A stretch of 64,000 bases of DNA from Verrucomicrobiota bacterium. Its GTDB lineage: Bacteria; Verrucomicrobiota; Verrucomicrobiia; CAIQCK01. The DNA lies in the NCBI GenBank assembly GCA_026397915.1, contig JAPLTX010000059.1:240129-304128 (forward strand). Reading direction: 5' to 3'. Position 1 is the first letter of the stretch, and every line of letters starts with the position of its first letter. Below are positions 26,845 through 35,002 of the stretch, piece after piece. The notes beneath the pieces were generated by a model that ran no database searches, was not told the DNA's origin, and saw only the letters and a program-made list of their open reading frames with translations. Made by a program: the position numbers and the translations under genes.

Positions 26845-27858
26845 TTAAACAAAGGCGCCGATGTCGGCGACGGTGGCGACACCGGTGGTGCCCAGTTGAT
26901 GGATGACGACAGAGGAAGCAATGGCGGCCATCTCCAGCGATTCGCGTAGCGTCGCGCCGGCGGCCAACGAGGCGGTCAGGTTCGCCGTGACAGAATCGCC
27001 CGCGCCGACGATGTCAATCTCACCGCGCACCGGCAGCGCGGGAACATGCGCCACCTGTCCCGTGGGTGTCGCGCCGAGGAGACCGCGCTCGGCGAGCGTG
27101 ACGAACACGCCGCGACCGTGACGCCGCGCGACCGATCCGGCCAGCAACTCGATCTCCTCGATGGCCAATTTGTTCGCCGCGCCGGTCAGCGCGCTTAATT
27201 CGGCGGCGTTCATCTTGAACGTGACGGGCGGGTAGCCTTTCAACCCGCGCCGACTGTCGGCGATGATGAGCAGGCCGGGGCGCGTTGCGGCGATGTCCGC
27301 GATGGCTGCCAGCAACTTCGCGGTTACGACGCCGGTTTCGGCCACGTCCACCTGGTCCATGAGGATGATGGCGTCCGCGTTTTCGGCGAGGGCGCGGACG
27401 GACTTGATGAGCTGGTCTTGGACGCCGGCAGGCGTGGGCGTCCAGTTCTTGCTGTCGAGCCGGTTCAGTTCCACCGGCGGCTGGCCGGCTTCGAGCACGA
27501 GCGGTTTGCAATAGGTAAACGTGCGGCGCTCTGCGGTCTGGAGGAAATGGTCGAGCTTGACGCCAGTCTTGGTGTGCAGCGCGCGCCGCAACTCGAAGCC
27601 TTCGCCATCGTCACCGATGAAGCCAACAGGGAAAATCTCACCGATGCCAAGCGCAACGAGGTTGTTGAGAATCGTGCCGGCTGCGCCGGGTTGACTGCGG
27701 ACGTTGACAACGTTGTGGACGGCGAGACCCGTTTCGAGCGAGGTTTCGCTCCGCGCCGGGTCAATCTCCATGTAGCGGTCGAGGCAGAAATCGCCGACGA
27801 TGGCGATGCGGAGCTTGGGATAGAGAGCCGTGATGTCTTGGAAGCGTTGCCGGTTCAT
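26845..27858 (-). CDS. PfkB-family sugar kinase, RfaE/HldE-like
   Basis: 337 residues. The kinase N-terminus reads IAIVGDFCLDRYMEIDP and GAAGTILNNLVALGI, as in the heptose-phosphate kinase domain of RfaE/HldE, and the PfkB catalytic motif IVGAGDSVTAN is near residue 286. There is no C-terminal nucleotidyltransferase domain, so it is a kinase only. The ATG overlaps the stop of the upstream unknown gene (ATGA). With a HAD phosphatase two genes upstream, it resembles a sugar kinase/phosphatase pair such as that of ADP-heptose synthesis, but the unknown middle protein is not an isomerase I recognise. Confidence 0.88.
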   Translation of the reverse strand: MNRQRFQDITALYPKLRIAIVGDFCLDRYMEIDPARSETSLETGLAVHNVVNVRSQPGAAGTILNNLVALGIGEIFPVGFIGDDGEGFELRRALHTKTGVKLDHFLQTAERRTFTYCKPLVLEAGQPPVELNRLDSKNWTPTPAGVQDQLIKSVRALAENADAIILMDQVDVAETGVVTAKLLAAIADIAATRPGLLIIADSRRGLKGYPPVTFKMNAAELSALTGAANKLAIEEIELLAGSVARRHGRGVFVTLAERGLLGATPTGQVAHVPALPVRGEIDIVGAGDSVTANLTASLAAGATLRESLEMAAIASSVVIHQLGTTGVATVADIGAFV

Positions 27859-28964
27859 GAGCGTCGCAGTTGGTGCAGGAGATGGTGGAGAAAGGCGACG
27901 TTGTCGCACTGGACGTAGTGCATCGCGCCACCCATGCGCGAAAAGCTCTTGCAGAAGCGAAGGTAGTAGGCCGGGCTGGTCCGGGGCGGCTCGCCGCGCG
28001 TCCAATCCCAGTTGCCGCCATCCTGCAGGTCCACGACGTGGATCGCGTGGTTGCGAACGATGGGCCGGCCGGCTTGGAGGCGGAGGTTGTTGACGCAGCT
28101 CAGGCTTTTCTCGAACACCTGCGGCGCCATGATCGCTGAGCCGACGGACAGGGTGACGCCGCCATCGAGTCCGTCCACCGCGCGGCCAAAGAGCCGGAAA
28201 TCCATCGCCGCCGCGCGGCCGATGACCGCGCCGTTGAACATCGGGTGGTTGGTGATGATGTCGTAGCCGATGCCGGGATGGACGGTCATCGGGACGCCGT
28301 GGCGGAAAGCGTTGGCAAGGATGGAGGTGTGTTTCCACGGATGCTTCACCTCGATGCGGCCGGCGGCAAGGCCGTGCTGCCGCATCGCCACAAGCAGGTC
28401 GGCGCACGCCGACGAGAGCGGATGCGCCGGATCGTTCCGCAACGCCTGTTCCAAAGACCCCATGGTCGGCAGCGCAACGCCGTCCTCGTGAATAAACCGC
28501 CCCAGCGCCGCGCCGTAGCCTTCGCTGCGCAACGCACCCGCCAGCAGCGCGAGCTGGACGTTGCGGCCGGTTTCGTCCCACGTGCCGAACGTGCCGGTGG
28601 CGACGTTTTCGCGCACGCTTTCGGTGGACCACGATTGGAACGCAAACTCCCAGTCGTGGATTGTGCCAGCGCCGTTGGTGGCGAGGTGCGTGACCCATCC
28701 GCCGGCCAGCAGCCGCTCGACGATGGCCGCGCCGCCGTTCTTCACCAAGTGCGCGCCATACATCAAGATAACGCTGGCATTTTTCTTGCGCGCCGCAGCG
28801 ATTTCTTCCGAGCAGCGCCGGCAAGCCGCAGCGATTACGTCGGAACAGGCCGGCGGCGCGGTGTCGGGGTTCACCAGGATGTCATGAATCTGGCTCAGGC
28901 TTTTCCGCTGGGCCAGCGGATAGACTTTCAACTTCGTCAGATCAAGTGGGATTGGCAGGTTCAT
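27855..28964 (-). CDS. Conserved protein of unknown function between HAD and PfkB genes
   Basis: 369 residues, cytoplasmic, not assigned to a function. It has glycine-rich alpha/beta segments (ILMYGAHLVKNGGAAIV, THLATNGAGTIHDWEFAFQ), a histidine/aspartate-rich centre (KHPWKHTSILANAFRHGVPMTVHPGIGYDII) and a C-terminal GGVTLSVGSAIMAPQVFEK stretch. The pattern recalls Rossmann-like deoxyhypusine-synthase-type folds, but I would not name it so. It overlaps both neighbours by four bases (ATGA at each end), so it is translated with the HAD phosphatase and the PfkB kinase and probably shares their substrate, a phosphorylated sugar. Confidence 0.8.
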   Translation of the reverse strand: MNLPIPLDLTKLKVYPLAQRKSLSQIHDILVNPDTAPPACSDVIAAACRRCSEEIAAARKKNASVILMYGAHLVKNGGAAIVERLLAGGWVTHLATNGAGTIHDWEFAFQSWSTESVRENVATGTFGTWDETGRNVQLALLAGALRSEGYGAALGRFIHEDGVALPTMGSLEQALRNDPAHPLSSACADLLVAMRQHGLAAGRIEVKHPWKHTSILANAFRHGVPMTVHPGIGYDIITNHPMFNGAVIGRAAAMDFRLFGRAVDGLDGGVTLSVGSAIMAPQVFEKSLSCVNNLRLQAGRPIVRNHAIHVVDLQDGGNWDWTRGEPPRTSPAYYLRFCKSFSRMGGAMHYVQCDNVAFLHHLLHQLRRS

Positions 28965-29797
28965 TTTTCAAAAATACGTTCGAGCAGCGCGTCGGCGTCG
29001 CGGAAGTCGGGAATGACGACATCCGCACCGACGCCAATCAGCCGGCGACGTTTCCATTCGTCCATGCGGCCGGAACCATTGTTGGCCTCGTCGCTGGCGA
29101 CGGCGACCGCAAGGCCGCCGACTTCCTTCGTGTTCTCGATCTCGACATAGCCGTCGCCGAAGGAGAGCAGGCGAGCACCGGGAATCTTGTTCTCACGCAG
29201 GATGCGCTCGATCACCATTTTCTTCGAGAAGGTTTTGTAGTCATCCTGCGCGCCGTAAATGTGCCGGCCGAAATAGCGCGTCAAGTCGAGCAGTTTGGAC
29301 TCGGCTTTCACAAACGGCTCGTCGGTGCCGCTCGCCAAGTAGAGCGCCAAGCCGCGCTGTCGCAGTTTCTCCAACAGCGGGCGCGTGCCATATACCAGAA
29401 AATCATCCGGCCGCGCCACGTCGCTACGGAGCGCCTCGGCGCGCGAGCTGATGCGCTCGTCGAGGCGGCGGAGGTATTCGTGTTTATACCAGAGCGGCTC
29501 GCGCGGCTGGCCGCCGCGTTCCTTGATACGCTCCGCGAGCTGGATCATCTGATAGATGGTCTGTTTGCCGTTGAGCCGCATGATGTCGTCGGTAACGAGC
29601 TGCCGCGCGGCCTCATCGGTTTCGCCAGGCAGGCGCGGCAGCATCTCAACAAACATCGGCACCATTACCTCCGGCCACCCCTGCCGGATCAGTGATAGCG
29701 TGCCGTCAAAGTCGAACACGACATGGCTGACCTCCGGTCGCGGACCGAAGGACGGCATGAACTCGACCAAACCGCTGAATGTTTTTGCAGAAGACAT
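28961..29797 (-). CDS. HAD-superfamily phosphatase
   Basis: 278 residues from ATG 29797 (MSSAKTFSGL); an upstream in-frame ATG at 29827 would add 10 residues. HAD motif I is HVVFDFDGTLSL with the two aspartates near residue 29. Motif II is LYLASGTDE, the lysine motif lies around SKKMVIERIL, and motif IV is LLSFGDGYVEIENTKEVGG. A helical cap fills residues about 45-130. It should hydrolyse a phosphate ester in the cytoplasm. First gene of the minus-strand operon with the unknown 369-residue protein, the PfkB kinase and the DUF6485 protein. It diverges from yjbQ, whose start is 78 bases away. Confidence 0.88.
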   Translation of the reverse strand: MSSAKTFSGLVEFMPSFGPRPEVSHVVFDFDGTLSLIRQGWPEVMVPMFVEMLPRLPGETDEAARQLVTDDIMRLNGKQTIYQMIQLAERIKERGGQPREPLWYKHEYLRRLDERISSRAEALRSDVARPDDFLVYGTRPLLEKLRQRGLALYLASGTDEPFVKAESKLLDLTRYFGRHIYGAQDDYKTFSKKMVIERILRENKIPGARLLSFGDGYVEIENTKEVGGLAVAVASDEANNGSGRMDEWKRRRLIGVGADVVIPDFRDADALLERIFEK

Positions 29798-29874
29798 TGG
29801 CGATGAGTAAAAGGCTTCGGGAAACAAAAATCAACTTCGGCCGGGGCGCTGTCTGGCTTATAATGCGCGCCGCT

Positions 29875-30288
29875 ATGAAATTCCACACCGAATATCTCTG
29901 GTTCCAGACCCAGAAGCACCGCGAATACGTGCGGATCACCGATACGGTGGAAGCCGCCGTGCGCAAGAGCGGCATCCGCGAAGGGATGGTGCTGGTGTCG
30001 GCGATGCACATCACAGCCGGCATGGTGGTGAACGACAACGAGCCGGGCATCTGGCGTGACATTGACAAATGGCTGGAGTCGCTCGCGCCGTTCCGCGAGG
30101 ACTACGAACACCACCGCACCGGCGAAACCAACGGCGACAGCCACCTCAAGAACATCCTCGTCCACCATCAGGTGATCGTGCCGGTAACGGACGGGAAGCT
30201 CGACCTCGGCCCGTGGCAGGAGGTGTTTTATTGCGAGTTCGACGGCCAGCGCCGGAAGCGCGCCATCATCAAGGTCATGGGCGAGTAG
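29875..30288 (+). CDS. yjbQ: YjbQ family (UPF0047) protein
   Basis: 137 residues from ATG 29875. The family signature is visible: HITAGMVVNDNEPGIWRDI, then TGETNGDSHLKNILVHHQVIVPV and LGPWQEVFYCEFDGQRRKR. The conserved His, Asp and Glu residues form the trimeric active-site cluster known for this family. YjbQ proteins have weak thiamine-phosphate-synthase activity in some bacteria; the true role is unsettled. A TATAAT hexamer at 29859-29864 lies only 11 bases before the ATG and, if used as -10, gives a nearly leaderless transcript. The gene stands alone. Confidence 0.92.
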   Translation: MKFHTEYLWFQTQKHREYVRITDTVEAAVRKSGIREGMVLVSAMHITAGMVVNDNEPGIWRDIDKWLESLAPFREDYEHHRTGETNGDSHLKNILVHHQVIVPVTDGKLDLGPWQEVFYCEFDGQRRKRAIIKVMGE

Positions 30289-30320
30289 CACCGCGGAGTC
30301 GGCGAGGCCGCTTCAGCGTC

Positions 30321-32516
30321 TCACTGCACAGCCACTTCACATTCCGCAACTTTCTCGCCGTAGAAATCGTCGGTGATCAGCCCCTCGTCAAAGAGATACC
30401 TGATTTGCTGTATGCGACCGGCCACCTGTCTCTTGCTGAACTTCTGACCTTTGGCTTGCAACTCCGCGGCTTTCGATTTTGCCTGAGCCATTACCTCGGA
30501 CGAGATTTCGCGCGGCTCGCGTTTGGACGGCGGCTGGGAGGACGAATCGAAAACAAAAACCTTCAGATCCTGAGCAGGCACGAGATGCCGCCACAGGAAT
30601 GCCTGCATCTTGTCCTCCGCCGCCACTGCTGGATGGACAACCTTTTTGTCCCCGATCTTCGCGCTGCCCTGAATGATCAGGTTGATGGGGCCCTCGGTGG
30701 CTGCGGACGCCTTGAAGCTGAAGCGGGTGATGTTCTGATTGCCGCCCATGGTAACAGGATAGGCGCTGAATCCGGCGGGAGGATCCTTCAGATTGATGTT
30801 GATGGGGCCGTCGAAACCGTCTTTGCGCATGGCATAGATGGTAAAGCCAGTGCTGTTGTATTGCCGGACGCTGGCGCTGCTGGCCACGACGCGCAGTTCG
30901 AAATCGGGCTGCGGCGCGCTGATGCGGAGACGGTAGCCGTATTCCTCGCCGCCTTTGCGCCCGGTGTCGCCGATGTGGACGTAGTAGGTGCCGTCGGCGG
31001 GAAGCTTGGTCATGAAGTAGGAATCCGCATGGTGCGTGTTGACGCCCGCGCCGAGGTCTTCGCGGTCGTCACTGAACGCGAGCAGTTGACCCTTCGTATC
31101 AGTCAGCTTGATCTCGGAATCCACCGGGGAATCAAGCCGACGCGCATAGACCTCCGCGACGATGGTCTCGCCTGCCTTGCCAGTGAACTGGAACACGTCC
31201 CAATCGTCCGCTTTGTCAATGCGGCCGTTGATGATGACGGGCAGTGTCACCTTTTGTGCGCGCCCGATGGTGTTGTTGGGTTCCTTGTCGAAAGTTTCCG
31301 GCAACGTGTCGAGGGCGAAGGGCACACGGTTAGAGATGAATCCGTCCCTGTCAGCAGCGATCTGCTGAATGCCCACCTCGGCGTCTTTGGCGGGCGGCTG
31401 CAACACGGCGTTTCCAAGATTGACACCTTTCATTTTGATCGGGTGCGACTCCCCGACGCGGCCGCCCAACGGGAAGATGTTCGTGATGAGCGGCAACTCG
31501 CCAATGGTGACGCGATAGACAAAATCTTCGCGTCCACGGTAGATGGCGTCGGTGATGGTGAACACGTATTCGCCGTCCTTGGGAATCTGATAGACGATCG
31601 TTGGATCGGGCTTGAACCGATAGTCATCGTCATACGCCACTTCTTTCCCGTCCGCATCGTAGAGGACCAGCACGGGCTGGAACCAACCGGGGACGGCGTC
31701 TGCAAGATAGGGAATCAACTGTCGCGCCAGGGTGGTGATGACCAGCCGCTGGCCCTTGCGCGCGTCGAAGCGATAACTGTTGATTTCGCCGGACGCGATC
31801 TGGCCGTTGACGGTGCAGGGAATACTAATGCGATCCTCGATCTCGTTTTCGGGCCGCTTACGAAGAGCCAGTTGCTCCTTGCCAAGCACTTGGAAGGGCG
31901 CGGTGCCCATCGGCTTCCGGGAGTATTCAGACAGTTCGCCAACATGGAACGGAAGAGGGTTCGACGCGCCGCCGCGGAAGGTCACCAGCCGCAACTCCCG
32001 TTCGCCAGGCGCCGCGTCGGGAGCAATCGTGACCTCCAAGTAAGCGATGCTGGCCAGCGAAGTGCTGGCGGGCCGTAGCACGTATTCGCGCATCCGGGTC
32101 TGAATCCGCTCCATGAGCTTCTGCGTGGCCTCATCCTTCGCGCCCGCCGAAGATTTTCCCGTCGCAGCCCCCGAGGACATCATCATCTCGTCATCGGACG
32201 ATTTCTTCCTCCACGCCCCCTTCGTTTTCGTCTTCCTCAACTCTGACAGTTGCTGACTCAACAACTGCATATCCTGCGGGTTGAGTTTCCTCTGATACTC
32301 CACCAGCCGGGCTGAAACGCCGGAGCCGCTGATGATCGCTCCCGTGATGCCGTCCATGGCCTGTCCGCCCAGCTTGACCCGAAACGTTGTTCCTTGCTGG
32401 CCGCCGGCGGGATAGACGAAACCGGCATACGGCCTCGCCTGCTGCGCCCGCGCCGCCGGTGCCATCGCCACCAAGCCGGCCAAGCCTAAAACTGCAAGCC
32501 ATTGAACTTTGCTCAT
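30321..32516 (-). CDS. Exported PPC-domain protein (paralog 1)
   Basis: 731 residues with a signal peptide (VQWLAVLGLAGLVAMAPAARAQ). The start region RPYAGFVYPAGGQQGTTFRVKLGGQ looks like an IPT/TIG-type beta domain. It is followed by a Lys/Ser/Met-rich linker (SSDDEMMMSSGAATGKSSAG), a beta-rich middle and at least two bacterial pre-peptidase C-terminal (PPC) modules (NSYRFDARKGQRLVITTLARQ; DDWDVFQFTGKAGETIVAEV...YYVHIGDTG). A helical C-terminus ends YLFDEGLITDDFYGEKVAECE. It is collinear with the upstream paralog over nearly its whole length, so the pair is a tandem duplication. PPC proteins often accompany DUF1501/DUF1549 genes in this phylum. The function is unknown. Confidence 0.86.
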   Translation of the reverse strand: MSKVQWLAVLGLAGLVAMAPAARAQQARPYAGFVYPAGGQQGTTFRVKLGGQAMDGITGAIISGSGVSARLVEYQRKLNPQDMQLLSQQLSELRKTKTKGAWRKKSSDDEMMMSSGAATGKSSAGAKDEATQKLMERIQTRMREYVLRPASTSLASIAYLEVTIAPDAAPGERELRLVTFRGGASNPLPFHVGELSEYSRKPMGTAPFQVLGKEQLALRKRPENEIEDRISIPCTVNGQIASGEINSYRFDARKGQRLVITTLARQLIPYLADAVPGWFQPVLVLYDADGKEVAYDDDYRFKPDPTIVYQIPKDGEYVFTITDAIYRGREDFVYRVTIGELPLITNIFPLGGRVGESHPIKMKGVNLGNAVLQPPAKDAEVGIQQIAADRDGFISNRVPFALDTLPETFDKEPNNTIGRAQKVTLPVIINGRIDKADDWDVFQFTGKAGETIVAEVYARRLDSPVDSEIKLTDTKGQLLAFSDDREDLGAGVNTHHADSYFMTKLPADGTYYVHIGDTGRKGGEEYGYRLRISAPQPDFELRVVASSASVRQYNSTGFTIYAMRKDGFDGPININLKDPPAGFSAYPVTMGGNQNITRFSFKASAATEGPINLIIQGSAKIGDKKVVHPAVAAEDKMQAFLWRHLVPAQDLKVFVFDSSSQPPSKREPREISSEVMAQAKSKAAELQAKGQKFSKRQVAGRIQQIRYLFDEGLITDDFYGEKVAECEVAVQ

Positions 32517-32604
32517 ATGCCGCTCCAGTAATTTTTCATTTACACGAAATGCCTGTGCTGTGCGTCTCCCAACCGCCGGCTCCGTTGATGACGACATGGG
32601 GATC

Positions 32605-34893
32605 TCACTGCGCGGCGCATTCGCACTCTGCAATTCTTTCGCCGTAGAAATCGTCTGTGAGCAGCCCCTCTTCAAAGAGATACTTGAGCTGTCGCACGCG
32701 GCCGGCCGCCTGCCCTTTGGTGAACTTCTGCCCTTTGGCCTGCATTTCAGCAGCCTTGACCTTCGCTCGGACCAGCATATCGGGCGGAATCTCCCGCGGC
32801 TGGCGCACGGGCGGTGGTTCGTAGGAACCATCGTAAACGAGAACCTTCAGATCTTGAGCAGGCACGAGATGCCGCCACAAGAAAGCTTGCATCCGGTCTT
32901 CCGAGGGAACGCCCGCATGGGTGATTTCCTGGTCTCCGATCTTTGCGGTGCCGATGACGGTGAGGTTGACGGAGCCTTTGGTGATGAGGTCTGTCTTGAA
33001 GCTGACTGACGCGATGTTCTTGCCGGCCGGCAGCATGGAAACATAGGGAGTGATCCCAATGGGCGGATCTTTCAGGGTGATCTTGATGGGGCCGTCGAAG
33101 CCGTCCTTGCGCTGGGCGAAGACGGTGAAGGCCGTGCTGCTCTTCTGTCGGACGCTGATACTGCTGGGCATAATGCGGAGGGCAAAATCAGGCCGTGGCG
33201 CGCTGATGCGCAAGCGGTAGCCGTATTCTTCGCCGCCCTTGCGCCCTGTGTCGCCGATGTGGACGTAGTAAGTGCCGTCGGCGGGTAACTTGGCCATGAA
33301 GTAGGAATCCGCATGGTGCGTGTTGATGCCCGCGCCGAGGTCTTCGCGGTCGTCGTTGAACGCAATCAGTTGGCCGTTGGCGTCGGTGAGTTTGATCGCG
33401 GAGTCCACCGGAGAATCGAGCCGGCGCGCGAAAACTTCCGCAACGACGGAGTCGCCAGCCAGACCGGTGAACTGGAACACATCCCAGTCGTCTTCCTTGT
33501 CAATGCGCCCGTTGACGATGACGGGCAACGTCACCTTCTGCGCGTGCGCCAGGGTGTTATTGGGCTCCTTGTCGAACACTTCTGGCAACGTGTCCAAGGC
33601 GAACGGCGCGGGGTTGGAGACGAATCCATCTCTATTCGCAACGACCTGATGAATGCCCGGCTCGGCATCTTTGCCTGGCAACACCGGTTCGACATCGCCC
33701 AGATGCAAGCCTTTCATTTTGACCGAGGCCTGCTCGCCCACCCGGCCGCCCAGCGGGAAGATGCTCGTGATGAACGGCGTCTCGCCGATAGTGACGCGAT
33801 AAACAAAATCCTCGCGGCCGCGATAGATGGCGTCATTGATGACCAACACATACTCGCCATCCTGGGGGATTCTATAAACAATGATCGGATCCGGCTTGAA
33901 GCGGTAATCATCGTCGTAGGCCAATTCCTTGCCGTTGGCATCGTAGAGCGTCAGCACGGGCTGAAACCAACCAGGCACGGCGTCGGCAAGATACGGGATC
34001 AACTGCCGTGCCAGGGTGGTGATGACCAATTGCTGGCCCTTGTGCGCCTCGAACCGATAGCGGTTGAGTTCGCCGGAAGCGATCTGGCCATTCATGGAGC
34101 AGGGGATGGCCACGCGGTCCTCGATCTCGTTGTCCGGCCGCTTGCGGAGAGCGAGATACTCTTTGCCGAGCACCTGATAATCAGCGGTTTTCATCGGCTT
34201 CCGGCAGTATTCGGGCAGTTGGCCGACATAGAATGGGAGCGGGTTCGACGTGCCGCCACGCAGGGTCGCCACCCGCAACTCCCGCTCGCCGGGGGCCGCG
34301 TCAGGAGAAATCGTGATCTCGACATATAGAAGGGACGAGATCGAGCGACAGGCTGGCGTGTTGCAGTAATCGCGAATCCTCTTCTCAAGTTTGGCGATCA
34401 GCTTGTCGGTGACCACACTGTTCTCCACCACTGCGGTCTTCGCCGCAGCTTTTTGCGAGGACATCATCTCATCTCCCGATGCCATTATCGGCTCTCCGGA
34501 TCCTGTCCCCGTTTTCGCCGCGGTTTTTTGTGAGGACATCATCGCATCCCCAGACGCCATCATCGGCTCTCCGGAGCTTGTCGTAGCCGCCGCCGAGGCA
34601 AGCAAGGTTTTTGCCTTCCTCAAATCCCTCAGTTGTTCGCTCAGCAAGCTCATGTCAATCGGCCCCAGCCCGGGGTGATACTGGATCACTCTGGCAGTCA
34701 CGCCCGATCCGGAAACCACCACACCGTCAACGCCCGTCATGCCTTGTCCGCCAAGCTTGAGTTGAAACGTCGTGCCCTGCTGGCCGCCGGCGGGATATAC
34801 GAAGCCGACATACGGTCTCTGCGCCCATGCCGACGGGGCCATCGCCACAACGCTGGCTATTCCAAGAACCGCGAGCCATTTCACTTTGTCCAT
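32605..34893 (-). CDS. Exported PPC-domain protein (paralog 2)
   Basis: 762 residues from ATG 34893 (MDKVKWLAVLGIASVVAMAPSAWAQ, signal peptide). It has the same architecture as the downstream paralog: an N-terminal YPAGGQQGTTF domain, two or more PPC modules (RYRFEAHKGQQLVITTLARQ; DDWDVFQFTGLAGDSVVAEV) and the DDFYGERIAECE tail. It differs by a longer low-complexity linker at about residues 105-155, made of two copies of a 25-residue unit (SGEPMMASGDAMMSSQK and a variant). It lies downstream of DUF1501, separated by a 70-base hairpin element, and upstream of paralog 1. Confidence 0.86.
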   Translation of the reverse strand: MDKVKWLAVLGIASVVAMAPSAWAQRPYVGFVYPAGGQQGTTFQLKLGGQGMTGVDGVVVSGSGVTARVIQYHPGLGPIDMSLLSEQLRDLRKAKTLLASAAATTSSGEPMMASGDAMMSSQKTAAKTGTGSGEPIMASGDEMMSSQKAAAKTAVVENSVVTDKLIAKLEKRIRDYCNTPACRSISSLLYVEITISPDAAPGERELRVATLRGGTSNPLPFYVGQLPEYCRKPMKTADYQVLGKEYLALRKRPDNEIEDRVAIPCSMNGQIASGELNRYRFEAHKGQQLVITTLARQLIPYLADAVPGWFQPVLTLYDANGKELAYDDDYRFKPDPIIVYRIPQDGEYVLVINDAIYRGREDFVYRVTIGETPFITSIFPLGGRVGEQASVKMKGLHLGDVEPVLPGKDAEPGIHQVVANRDGFVSNPAPFALDTLPEVFDKEPNNTLAHAQKVTLPVIVNGRIDKEDDWDVFQFTGLAGDSVVAEVFARRLDSPVDSAIKLTDANGQLIAFNDDREDLGAGINTHHADSYFMAKLPADGTYYVHIGDTGRKGGEEYGYRLRISAPRPDFALRIMPSSISVRQKSSTAFTVFAQRKDGFDGPIKITLKDPPIGITPYVSMLPAGKNIASVSFKTDLITKGSVNLTVIGTAKIGDQEITHAGVPSEDRMQAFLWRHLVPAQDLKVLVYDGSYEPPPVRQPREIPPDMLVRAKVKAAEMQAKGQKFTKGQAAGRVRQLKYLFEEGLLTDDFYGERIAECECAAQ
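34441..34578. repeat. 75-base tandem duplication inside PPC paralog 2
   Basis: Two head-to-tail copies of a 75-base unit begin at CGCCGC (34441 and 34516); the second is partial. They encode two 25-residue units around SGEP(M/I)MASGD(A/E)MMSSQK. The period is a multiple of three, so the frame is kept. Paralog 1 has only a shorter, different linker here, so the duplication arose after the genes split. Confidence 0.75.
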
Positions 34894-34921
34894 AAGCCGA
34901 TCCTCACTTGCGCACAAAAAG

Positions 34922-34991
34922 AACCACGGAATGCACAGAATGCACGAAACGAAACTGCTGTCTTTCGTGTCCTTCCGTGCATTCCGTGGTT
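34922..34991. repeat. 70-base long-stem inverted repeat between DUF1501 and PPC genes
   Basis: A perfect 15-base terminal inverted repeat (AACCACGGAATGCAC at 34922-34936 and its complement at 34977-34991) continues inward as an imperfect stem with CACGAAA/TTTCGTG pairing, leaving a loop of roughly 13 bases. It begins 11 bases after the DUF1501 stop in the direction of transcription. It could be a small non-autonomous mobile repeat, a processing site or an attenuator in the operon. There is no trailing T-run, so a simple intrinsic terminator is less likely. Confidence 0.7.
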
Positions 34992-35002
34992 GCCGCAACT
35001 TG

